A DNA stretch of 64,000 nucleotides from Edaphobacter bradus (GTDB lineage Bacteria; Acidobacteriota; Terriglobia; Terriglobales; Acidobacteriaceae): the NCBI RefSeq assembly GCF_025685645.1, contig NZ_JAGSYF010000003.1:434001-498000 (forward strand), in the 5' to 3' direction. The notes below the pieces were generated by a model. That model saw only the letters and a program-made list of their open reading frames with translations. It was not told the DNA's origin and did no database searches. Below are positions 9,433 to 17,091 of this stretch, piece by piece; position 1 is the stretch's first letter; each line of letters starts with the position of its first letter. The position numbers and the translations under genes were made by a program.

Positions 9433-10648
9433 ATTGCATCGATTGCGCCTGTCCGGTTGCTGACGTTTGAACCACTACTGTCGCGCTCGCGCCGTCGCTC
9501 GATGGCCACATCGCCATCACCGGCCCATCCAGTGCCAAAGGCGCGCTTACCGGTTCAGCCTCCCTGCCTGGAATCTCGTAGGCTCGAACACTGTCGGTCG
9601 GTGTCGCACCCGATCCAGAGACAAGCGCCTGCACACCAGAACCGCAACCCGAGTGAATAGTTGCCAAATCGCTGCCCCAATCGCGCGCGCCCGCAATCGC
9701 CTTTATCGCATTGTTCTCGATGATCACAGCCTTACCGTCAACTCCGCTAAGGAGCTCGGCCACACCGCTCAGGCGGGGGATAGCCGCGGCAGAATAAAAG
9801 GGCTGTAACTGCATGCCGAAGCCCGGCGCCAACACTCCGGTAAAGTAATTCCGCGTCGCGTTGTAGAAAGCCTTTTGCAAAACCGTATTCGAGCCTCCGT
9901 CGCGCTCCGAGAGCGGACGCGGCGTTGTCAGTGGCCATGGGTCATCACTGTCGGCGCACGAAACCGTCAATGCCCCATTGCTCTCCGCCCCAGAACACAG
10001 CGCGCCGGGCAGATACGCATCAAAGAGACTCTCTTGCCCGACAATCAGGTGTCCGCGCATATCGCGTGGAGAGGGCCGTGTGTGCGCGATCTCGACCTGC
10101 TGCTCCTTCGTCCAAACACCTGCCGACATCACATAAGACTCGATCCGCTCCGGCTCCAGCACCACCATTCTGCGAATGGCGCCTGCCTGCAACAGCAGTA
10201 CGTCCAATACTGGCTCCCCCTGTTGCCATACCAGCGTCTTGCGCAACGTCATTCCCGTTCCAGCCTGCGTCCTCGCCGCTGTGCCGAGGTCCACACGAAC
10301 CATCGCCACGCGTACTTCCTTGCCTTCCTGAATCTCGGCTACCCACAACCCGCCCATCGTATTCTCTGAAAGTGTCACGCGGATGAGCGTAGCGCCGTCC
10401 GCGGGGGAAACAAGGACGCCGTACCCGCGGAGATTGCGCTCCATCATCTGTCTTATCGCAGGAAGCTCCTCCGAACTCAGGGAAGACTGATTCCGTATGG
10501 TCAGCTTTGCCGGACCGGGCCCGGCTATCGCTGCAATCTGCTTCGCCAGGTCAGCGACCGGCTGTGCTCGATTCACAGCTGCGTTCGCACGGAAGAGCGC
10601 GGCCTGCAGCCACACTACAACCATTGCCAGCTTCAGAAATCTTCTCAT
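9398..10648 (-). CDS. Exported protein of unknown function, first gene of the two-component operon
   Basis: 416 residues from ATG 10648. A longer version from 10681 would add 11 residues before the signal peptide, which argues for 10648. Residues 1-24 are a signal peptide (LKLAMVVVWLQAALFRANA). The rest is a periplasmic-type protein rich in beta segments (LRGYGVLVSPADGATLIRVT; HLIVGQESLFDAYLPGALC) without a recognised domain. The gene overlaps the solute-binding protein gene by about 35 bases and leads a four-gene operon, so it is probably part of the same sensing or envelope system. A TATAAT box lies 12 bases upstream. The function is unknown. Confidence 0.7.
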   Translation of the reverse strand: MRRFLKLAMVVVWLQAALFRANAAVNRAQPVADLAKQIAAIAGPGPAKLTIRNQSSLSSEELPAIRQMMERNLRGYGVLVSPADGATLIRVTLSENTMGGLWVAEIQEGKEVRVAMVRVDLGTAARTQAGTGMTLRKTLVWQQGEPVLDVLLLQAGAIRRMVVLEPERIESYVMSAGVWTKEQQVEIAHTRPSPRDMRGHLIVGQESLFDAYLPGALCSGAESNGALTVSCADSDDPWPLTTPRPLSERDGGSNTVLQKAFYNATRNYFTGVLAPGFGMQLQPFYSAAAIPRLSGVAELLSGVDGKAVIIENNAIKAIAGARDWGSDLATIHSGCGSGVQALVSGSGATPTDSVRAYEIPGREAEPVSAPLALDGPVMAMWPSSDGASATVVVQTSATGQAQSMQYEVYSVSALCN

Positions 10649-10660
10649 CTGTTTTCGCGG

Positions 10661-10689
10661 ATTATATCCTGCCCTCGGCATGGCTCGAT
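10661..10689 (-). promoter_or_regulatory. Possible -10 box of the sensor operon
   Basis: TATAAT reads on the minus strand at 10666-10661, twelve bases before ATG 10648. The -35 match is weak (TCGAGC at 16-base spacing). It would leave a leader of only about six bases. Confidence 0.3.
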
Positions 10690-10768
10690 GCTCCCGGTAG
10701 GTCGGGTATCTGCCTCCCTAGTCTTGTTGCGATGAAGGTAGATACCCGCTCTCCGGTTCCTTACATAT

Positions 10769-12097
10769 CTAGCGCCCGGCTTGTACTGGAGGAGGGTCGT
10801 TCTGGTCCATCTCCTGCTTCATCGCCGCACCTGTCATGCCACGGAAAACATCGTTTGCGAAGAAGAACTTACCGTCTGTCGGAACCATCACTACCTGGAT
10901 CTTGTCCGACAGCCGCTCTGCGATGATCTTGTTGATCAGCAGTGGGGACTGGTTCAGAAGCTTCGCCTCGCTCTGCATCCTTTCTGCGTCTGCCGCAGCC
11001 GTTATCCGAATACGGTTTGCCTCGGCATCCGCCAACAGATTTCTCCGCTGCAGCTCAGCTTTGCTATCAATTACCTTGGCCTGCGCCCCAGCATCGGCGT
11101 TTTCAATCGTGGCCTCCTTGCGCGCCTCGGCCTCCAACTTCGACTGTTCAATCTGCTTCTGCTTCAGTGGAAGCGTGTACTGCATGGCATCAGACTCGCC
11201 CTTCGCTTCAACTACCTTCGCCCTCGCATCGCCCTCCGCCTGCTTCACCTTCTGCGCCGCCTCTGCCTCGGCCTGCAGTTCGGCAATCCGCACCTGCTTC
11301 TGCTGGATCTCCGTCTGGACATTGAGTTGGTCGTCTTCCTGCTCCTTCAGCAGTAGATTCTGCAGTCCCTGTGCGTATTCTGCGGGAAGCTGAACGTCGC
11401 GCAGCATTACCTCTTCCACGATGATGCCGTCCGCCGCCAGCTTCTTTGTTATTGTTCTCGCGGCCTGCTCACGCACGTCCTCACGTTTCGCGCTGAAGAT
11501 CTCGCGCACCGTGTAGTGGGGAGCCAACTCCCGCCACGCACTCGCAACTACCGGAGGAACAATCTCGGTATCCACCGGCTGCGGGAGGTGGGACTGAATA
11601 TAGTCCAGCCGTTTCGGATCGAGCCGGTAGCGCACTGTTACGCCCAGACCCATGCTCAATCCTTCCTTTGACTGGACATCCATCGCGTTCCTCCTCGCGG
11701 CTCCAGGTTGCGCTGAACTATCCGGGGTAGGCCCTGTGGTAAACAGCTTGTCCCGCAGGTCGAAAGTCTGGACGCTTTCGGTCAGTGGAGTTACAAAGTG
11801 CACACCCGAATACAGCGTCCCAGACAACGTTCCACTTATCTGGCTCACACGCACGCCGCCCATCCCGCTTGGAACCACCACAATGCTCTCTGCTACTAGC
11901 AGTGGCACGCATGCAACCATAGTCATCACGGTCGGCCTACGCCAGCGAACTGGTTCCGGTTCCGTCAGCCCTTCCACGCCGCTCGCAAGCCGGCGCCGGT
12001 ACACCATTACCATCCACAGGTCATACGCTGTGATCCAGACTGCGGTAGCCAGCAACAGCACTCCCGCCACGACAAGCAGGTACTTCAACGCAAGCAT
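10769..12097 (-). CDS. SPFH/prohibitin-family membrane protein
   Basis: 442 residues from ATG 12097, preceded by AAGGAG at correct spacing; upstream in-frame sequence belongs to other genes. Two hydrophobic segments (YLLVVAGVLLLATAVWITAYDLW and VMTMVACVPLLVAESIVVV) anchor the N-terminus. The SPFH/band 7 domain follows (GVRVSQISGTLSGTLYSGVHFVTP; MGLGVTVRYRLDP; VREIFSAKREDVREQAA). A long Ala/Glu/Lys/Gln-rich coiled coil (residues about 260-390) is typical of flotillin and prohibitin scaffolds. These proteins form oligomeric membrane microdomain assemblies. It sits just downstream of a 59-residue membrane protein and an L,D-transpeptidase, which suggests an envelope-stability module. Confidence 0.85.
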   Translation of the reverse strand: MLALKYLLVVAGVLLLATAVWITAYDLWMVMVYRRRLASGVEGLTEPEPVRWRRPTVMTMVACVPLLVAESIVVVPSGMGGVRVSQISGTLSGTLYSGVHFVTPLTESVQTFDLRDKLFTTGPTPDSSAQPGAARRNAMDVQSKEGLSMGLGVTVRYRLDPKRLDYIQSHLPQPVDTEIVPPVVASAWRELAPHYTVREIFSAKREDVREQAARTITKKLAADGIIVEEVMLRDVQLPAEYAQGLQNLLLKEQEDDQLNVQTEIQQKQVRIAELQAEAEAAQKVKQAEGDARAKVVEAKGESDAMQYTLPLKQKQIEQSKLEAEARKEATIENADAGAQAKVIDSKAELQRRNLLADAEANRIRITAAADAERMQSEAKLLNQSPLLINKIIAERLSDKIQVVMVPTDGKFFFANDVFRGMTGAAMKQEMDQNDPPPVQAGR

Positions 12098-12264
12098 GGG
12101 AATTCTCCTTGTGAGTTGCGCTCCTTTTCGTTTCTGGCTTCCGGCTGTCGAGCGAAGAACAACCGGGCCAGTACACCAAACACCAACTCTTCCAATAAAA
12201 GCCCACAAGACACGCTCAGGAGCATGGCGCCGATCACACTCAGTCCTTCTGCAAAAATTTCCAT
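12085..12264 (-). CDS. Small 59-residue membrane protein
   Basis: ATG 12264 has a GGAG site nine bases upstream and the frame runs 59 codons to TGA 12085, overlapping the SPFH start by 13 bases. Residues 8-37 form one hydrophobic segment (LSVIGAMLLSVSCGLLLEEL, then VFGVLARLFF), followed by a charged tail rich in Glu, Arg and Asn. The overlap and ribosome site suggest translational coupling to the SPFH protein. No family is recognised. Confidence 0.6.
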   Translation of the reverse strand: MEIFAEGLSVIGAMLLSVSCGLLLEELVFGVLARLFFARQPEARNEKERNSQGEFPCLR

Positions 12265-12305
12265 CGAATGTCTCCTTTACTGCCCGAGCTGTGCTGCCGC
12301 CGCAG

Positions 12306-12890
12306 CTATCTGCATTCGTGTTCGTAGTTGTCAGAGTCGTCTCGTCGCCCGCTGTCTGAGCAACCGTTGCAGCGCTCGTTCGTGTTGCGCTGCCAAAGAT
12401 CGGTGGACGTGTCCGGATCGGGAGTGCTGACGATCTTTGCCTCATCCCCCGTTTTGACCGCGTCGAACAGTTCCTCTATGTCGCGTCGCCCCATGCGAAT
12501 GCAGACGTGCGAAGCCGCATTCCCAATCGACTTCGGCACGTCCGTTCCATGAATCCCATACCCCTTCACGTTCAAACCCATCCACCGTGTCCCTACCGGA
12601 TTTCCCCACCCGGGAGCCACGACTTTGCCCGCGTGTGAGTTCGTGGGATTGTTCACGCGGCTAATGATTTTGAAGGTCCCTGTCGGACTCGGTGTTGACC
12701 TCTTCCCAACCGCCACGACGTAAACCTTCTTTACCCGCCCATCCTCTAGCAGCGCTAGTTTGCGACCCTGAAGACTCACCACCAGCGAACGTTTCGCTTC
12801 GCCCGAACTCTGTGCCTGTGCTGAAAAACCCATTGCGAGAAGAGCCGGAATGAAAGCTGAGAGGCATGAAGCTGGGATCTTTCTCTGCAT
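12306..12890 (-). CDS. L,D-transpeptidase (YkuD domain), exported
   Basis: 194 residues with a signal peptide (LSAFIPALLAMGFSAQAQ) and a GAGG ribosome site. The YkuD domain spans residues about 35-140: SLVVSLQGRKLALLEDGRV, VGKRSTPSPTGTFKI, GTRWMGLNVKGYGIHGTD and the active-site motif SHVCIRM. The catalytic Cys and following Arg are present, but the usual Gly before Cys (SHGCIRM) is Val. The enzyme would form 3-3 cross-links or attach proteins to peptidoglycan. After residue about 155 the tail (WQRNTNERCNGCSDSGRR) has unusual composition, while the next frame reads as a smoother Ala/Thr-rich tail, so a late frameshift is possible. Confidence 0.8.
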   Translation of the reverse strand: MQRKIPASCLSAFIPALLAMGFSAQAQSSGEAKRSLVVSLQGRKLALLEDGRVKKVYVVAVGKRSTPSPTGTFKIISRVNNPTNSHAGKVVAPGWGNPVGTRWMGLNVKGYGIHGTDVPKSIGNAASHVCIRMGRRDIEELFDAVKTGDEAKIVSTPDPDTSTDLWQRNTNERCNGCSDSGRRDDSDNYEHECR

Positions 12891-13585
12891 CTGTCACCTC
12901 GTTCAGTCACGAACGGAAAGACAGATTGCATGCCCTAGGCCATCCGAAGCGTCTTTGAAAAGAAAGAAGTTGTATCGCGGAAGGGGACGAGCGTCTGTGT
13001 CTGTAGGCACACACCGTGTCAGCTGTGACACATCAAGGGGAAGACGGAGGTATATGGAATTTTTGTCTCGTCCGGGGATCAACTGCCAAATCGCCGATGC
13101 ACACCGGTCTTACACTTCCAAAACCAGACTTCGACTCGGGTCCTGCAGTGGAGAGAAAAGGGATAGCTGAGGTGGCTTGTACCTTCTCAGGCGATTCTCC
13201 GATCAGAGAGCGACTCGCGATATTGCGGGGGCTAGGGGAGAGATAGGTTGTGTAAGCTGTTTATTATTAACAACATATATTCCATGGCGATGGGTGCAGT
13301 TCTGAAGCGAACCACTCTCCGGGCCCGATTCCCGTTAACAGGAAACAACAGGGAGTACTAAGGTCTGTCTCACAAGATTGCCCAGAAGAGGCCCCTGTAT
13401 TCTACTGAATACAGAGGCTTTACTTCACAGTGCCCCACTTGGGGGGGCTAAATATAACAGGGGCAATAATTTTTCCTTTCGCATTCTGTCGGAGGTCGAT
13501 AAGAACTCGCGGCTGGCTACCGCCGGGGATGAGGCGAAACTCGCCAACTTCGGCGCGTGGCCGCCGCATACTTCTTCCATTAGCA
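12891..13585. other. Long intergenic region
   Basis: No credible gene is seen on either strand. It contains an inverted repeat at 13016-13031 (GTGTCA, GCTG, TGACAC) that could be an operator for the L,D-transpeptidase gene, and the hairpin at 13391-13418. Confidence 0.4.
13391..13418. terminator. Hairpin, possible terminator after the GH3 gene
   Basis: CTGTATTC, loop TACT, GAATACAG is a perfect 8-base stem, extended by GCC/GGC after one mismatch. It lies about 170 bases beyond the GH3 stop codon. There is no strong T-run on either strand, so the terminator role is tentative. Confidence 0.35.
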
Positions 13586-15988
13586 TCACGGCGTCACGCG
13601 GAACCCAGCATTCTCCGTCGCCAGCGAATCGCCGCCGATCCACACGGTGTACTGCGTCGCTTCCATCTTCGCGTTTCGCTCGGTGTCGTAAAACGATAGC
13701 TCCTCAAACCCCAGAGGAAACTCAACCTTCCGTGATTCCCCGGGCTGCAGCGCCACGCGTGCGAATCCCTGCAGGCTACGCAGCGGCTGCTCCAGGCTCG
13801 CACCTCGGTTGCCGACGTAACACTGCACGACCTCCGTCCCCGCGCGCTTCCCGGTGTTGGTCACTGTGGCAGTGGCCAACACGAGAGGCGCGCTTCCCGG
13901 CTTCGCATCCCGGAGCGGAATCTCCGCGCGCGACACGGTCAGATGCGAGTAGGCAAACGTTGTGTACGACAGGCCAAAGCCAAAGGGGAACAGCGCAGCA
14001 TTCGGAGCGTCGATATACCGCGAGATGAAGCGCGTTCCGCCGACCGGCGGCACCGTCAGGTCCGCCCGCAGCGGCGGCCGCCCCGTAGGAAACTGGTTGT
14101 AATACAGTGGCTCCTGCCCCTCAGTGACCGGGAAGCTCATCGGCAGCTTCCCGCTCGGAGCCGTTATGCCGAACAGGACATTCGTTATCGCGTGTCCGCC
14201 TTCGGTGCCGGGAAACCATGCCTCTAGGATGGACGGCACATGTGCAGCCGCCCACGTAAGCACCAGTGGCCTGCCGGAAAACACTACTAGGACTACCGGC
14301 TTGCCCACGCCCACTACGCGCTCCAGCAACTGCTCTTGGTTCCCTGGTAAATCCAAGTGAGTGCGCGAGCCAGCTTCACCGCTCATCGCGCTGGACTCGC
14401 CGAGTGCCATCACCACGACATTGGCTGCGCGTGCAGCTGCCTCCGCCTCCGCAAAGCCCGCGTCGGACGTCCCCGAAATTTCTGCGCCGCGGACCGCGAC
14501 CACGGATCCGCCCTTCGCCTTCGCAAACTCTTCGAGAGCACTCCGCAGTGTCACAACGTCAGCAGACCGGTGCGCTCCTCCCCACGCCCCTTGCATCTCA
14601 TTGGCGTTATCGGCGAGCGGTCCGATCAGCGCCAGCTTTACACCCGGCTTCAGCGGCAGCGCCGGATCTCCGCCAAGCCCTTCGTTCTTCAGCAGCACCA
14701 ACGATTCCTCTGCTGCCTCGCGCACCAGTGGCCGGTGCTCCGGGACCGCCGCCGTCACCTCCGGCGCCGAAGGGTACGGATTCTCGAACAAGCCGAGCGC
14801 AAACTTTACGCGCAGGACACGCCGGACCGCTTCATCAATCACACTCTGCGGCACTCTGCCCGAACGTAGCAGCCCCGGCAGTTCCGCATCGTAGAAGTGC
14901 GACATCATGTCTACTTCTACACCGGCCTTCAGCGCCTTTTCGGTTGCATCCGACGCGGTTAGCGCGATCCCGTGGTGTAGCAGTTCCATCACTGCCGTAT
15001 AGTCGCTCACCACGAATCCGTTGAAGCCCCACTCCTTCCGCAGAATCGTATCTAGCAGGTAAGGATTGGCCGTGGCGGGCACACCGTTCAGCGCATTGAA
15101 TGCGCTCATCATCGTCGCTGCCCCGGCTTCGACCGCAGCCTTGTACGGTGGCAGGTACACCTGCCGCAGCCGGCTGTCGCTCATGTCTGTCGTGTTGTAT
15201 TCCCGACCCGCCTCCGCCGCTCCATACGCTGCATAATGCTTTACGGAAGCCGCAACGCTGTCGGGCAGTCTCAGGCTGGTGCCTTGGTATCCGCGAATGT
15301 ACGCTCTCGCCATTGCCGCGCCAAGGTAGGCATCTTCGCCGGCGCCTTCAGTCGAGCGTCCCCACCGTGCATCGCGCGAAATATCCACCATCGGCGAGTA
15401 AAACCAGCGGATACCTGCCGTCGTCGCTTCCTGCGCCGCCATCCGCGATAGCTTCGTCACCATCTCCGGGTCGAAGGTCGCCGCTAGTCCTAGCGGCACC
15501 GGATAAACCGTGCGATAACCATGAATTACATCTGCTCCAAACAGAAGTGGAATGTGCAACCGGCTCTTGTCGACCGCCGCATGCTGAAATGCCGCAGTCC
15601 GCGCTGCGCCGGTGACATTCAGCATCGACCCCAGCTTCCCCGCCGCCGCAAGCTCCATCGAGTTGACGCGATAGTGGGCCTCCGGATTGGCCGCTAACGC
15701 GCTGTCCTCCTTGGCCGCAGACGGAGCAACAAATCCGTCGCCGTTGTACTGAACGAGTTGCCCCAGCTTTTCGTCAAGCGTCATCTGGCGCAGCAGCGCT
15801 TCCACCTTTCGCTCGATCTCCGGCGAGGCCAACTCCTGGTTCGCCGATGCTACAGTCTGCGCAACAGCCGAGGTTAAGGCCATCGTTCCAGCAGTCAGTA
15901 CACAACAAACCGTCCATAACCGAATCGCAGTCCACGCGAAGTACTGGTTCGTGGAAGCCTTCGCGCTCGTCTGTTCAACGACAACCAT
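13586..15988 (-). CDS. GH3 beta-glucosidase (BglX type), exported
   Basis: 800 residues with an N-terminal hydrophobic export segment (LWTVCCVLTAGTMALTSAVA). GH3 domains follow in order: N-terminal TIM-like barrel (RQMTLDEKLGQLVQY; LLFGADVIHGYRTVYPVPLG; SVKHYAAYGAAEAGREY), catalytic nucleophile Asp329 in GFVVSDYTAV, the C-terminal alpha/beta sandwich with acid/base region (GAWGGAHRSADVVTLRSALE; LDLPGNQEQLLERV), and a fibronectin III-like tail (GTEVVQCYVGN). It lies five bases after the LacI gene and closes the operon with a GH144-like glucanase. Therefore it probably cleaves the short beta-glucans, possibly sophorose, released by that enzyme. Confidence 0.9.
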   Translation of the reverse strand: MVVVEQTSAKASTNQYFAWTAIRLWTVCCVLTAGTMALTSAVAQTVASANQELASPEIERKVEALLRQMTLDEKLGQLVQYNGDGFVAPSAAKEDSALAANPEAHYRVNSMELAAAGKLGSMLNVTGAARTAAFQHAAVDKSRLHIPLLFGADVIHGYRTVYPVPLGLAATFDPEMVTKLSRMAAQEATTAGIRWFYSPMVDISRDARWGRSTEGAGEDAYLGAAMARAYIRGYQGTSLRLPDSVAASVKHYAAYGAAEAGREYNTTDMSDSRLRQVYLPPYKAAVEAGAATMMSAFNALNGVPATANPYLLDTILRKEWGFNGFVVSDYTAVMELLHHGIALTASDATEKALKAGVEVDMMSHFYDAELPGLLRSGRVPQSVIDEAVRRVLRVKFALGLFENPYPSAPEVTAAVPEHRPLVREAAEESLVLLKNEGLGGDPALPLKPGVKLALIGPLADNANEMQGAWGGAHRSADVVTLRSALEEFAKAKGGSVVAVRGAEISGTSDAGFAEAEAAARAANVVVMALGESSAMSGEAGSRTHLDLPGNQEQLLERVVGVGKPVVLVVFSGRPLVLTWAAAHVPSILEAWFPGTEGGHAITNVLFGITAPSGKLPMSFPVTEGQEPLYYNQFPTGRPPLRADLTVPPVGGTRFISRYIDAPNAALFPFGFGLSYTTFAYSHLTVSRAEIPLRDAKPGSAPLVLATATVTNTGKRAGTEVVQCYVGNRGASLEQPLRSLQGFARVALQPGESRKVEFPLGFEELSFYDTERNAKMEATQYTVWIGGDSLATENAGFRVTP

Positions 15989-15993
15989 CAGCC

Positions 15994-17091
15994 TTATCCT
16001 CTCGTCTCGTGAAATAGAATGGGTTCCTGCGCACGTGCGGTCTGTAACACCGAGGCCGTGGAGTTGCGCTGCACGAACGAGGGCAGCACGCGAATCGGGT
16101 TCTGAAGGGTCCCGGCAGATTCTCCCTGGAGCAACTGCAGAAGCGTCATTGCTGCCACGCGCCCCATTTCCTGTAGTGGCTGGCGCACCGTCGTGAGCGC
16201 CGGCGCGTTGGTCGCCGCGCTCGCAATGTCATCGAAGCCAACCACCGAAACCTGCCGCGGCACACTCAGGTTCGCATCGCGCAACGCCTGGATCGCTCCA
16301 ATCGCCGAGACGTCGTTGAACGCAAAGATCGCTGTGAACTGTACCTGGCGCCCCAGCAGCTTCACCGTCGCTGCGCGTCCCGGCTCCGAGCCGATGCCCG
16401 TGCCTTCCAGTTCGACCACCAGCTTCGGATGCAGCGTGATTCCAAGCTTCCGAGCCACCCGCTGAATAGCCTGCCAGCGGCTTTGGGTGTCCGAGCTGAA
16501 CCGCTGTCCTTTGATGATGGCAATTTCGCGGTGCCCCAGGCTGCGCAGATGTTCCAGCGCATAGTGCGCTGCCAGCGTATGGTCCAGTTCAATATTGACT
16601 ACCGATTTGTGCCGCAGGTGCCCAGATACCGACACCACTGGAATCGGCAGGTCTTCTTCCAGCGGCGTGTCCACCGCGATGATGCCCTCTACTGCACGAG
16701 ACAGCAGCAGCCGCGGATACTTGCGCAGCAACTCCGGCCGGTGGCGGTGGCTCACCACAAAGTAAAAATACCCGGCAATCAGAAGCGCATCTTCGATTCC
16801 GCTCAGCACCGTCGTCGAGTAGCCGTCGCTGATCTCAGGAACAATTACGCTCACCGTCTGGCTGTGCTTGTTGCGCAACCCGCGCGCCAGCGCGTTCGGC
16901 GTGTAGTTCAGCTCATCCGCTGCCGCCAGCACGCGCTGCTGCGTCTCTGGCGAGATACGCCGCGAACCGGGCGATTGGTTCACCACGCGCGATACCGTCG
17001 TCTGCGAAAGGCCGAGATGAGCCGCAAGTTCTTTGAGGCTCACACGACTGTTCGAAGTTTGCGGCTTACCTTTTTCCCGGCCCTTCCGCAT
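15994..17091 (-). CDS. LacI-family transcriptional regulator of the glucan locus
   Basis: 365 residues from ATG 17091, chosen because GAAGGA precedes it at good spacing; the start overlaps the end of the GH144-like gene. The helix-turn-helix lies at the N-terminus (VSLKELAAHLGLSQTTVSRV), followed by the hinge helix (NYTPNALARGLR). The periplasmic-binding-protein-like effector domain includes TVSVIVPEISDGYSTTVLSG, LGHREIAIIKG and VSVVGFDDIASA. It is encoded inside the operon it probably controls, and two LacI-type sites flank the operon promoter at 23212-23336. The inducer is likely an oligosaccharide from the local glucan. Confidence 0.9.
   Translation of the reverse strand: MRKGREKGKPQTSNSRVSLKELAAHLGLSQTTVSRVVNQSPGSRRISPETQQRVLAAADELNYTPNALARGLRNKHSQTVSVIVPEISDGYSTTVLSGIEDALLIAGYFYFVVSHRHRPELLRKYPRLLLSRAVEGIIAVDTPLEEDLPIPVVSVSGHLRHKSVVNIELDHTLAAHYALEHLRSLGHREIAIIKGQRFSSDTQSRWQAIQRVARKLGITLHPKLVVELEGTGIGSEPGRAATVKLLGRQVQFTAIFAFNDVSAIGAIQALRDANLSVPRQVSVVGFDDIASAATNAPALTTVRQPLQEMGRVAAMTLLQLLQGESAGTLQNPIRVLPSFVQRNSTASVLQTARAQEPILFHETRG

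Noticed and set aside
12850..13246. Plus-strand frames in the 12.9-13.6 kb spacer
   Set aside because: Composition is not protein-like, there is no ribosome site, and one frame overlaps the L,D-transpeptidase signal peptide on the other strand.
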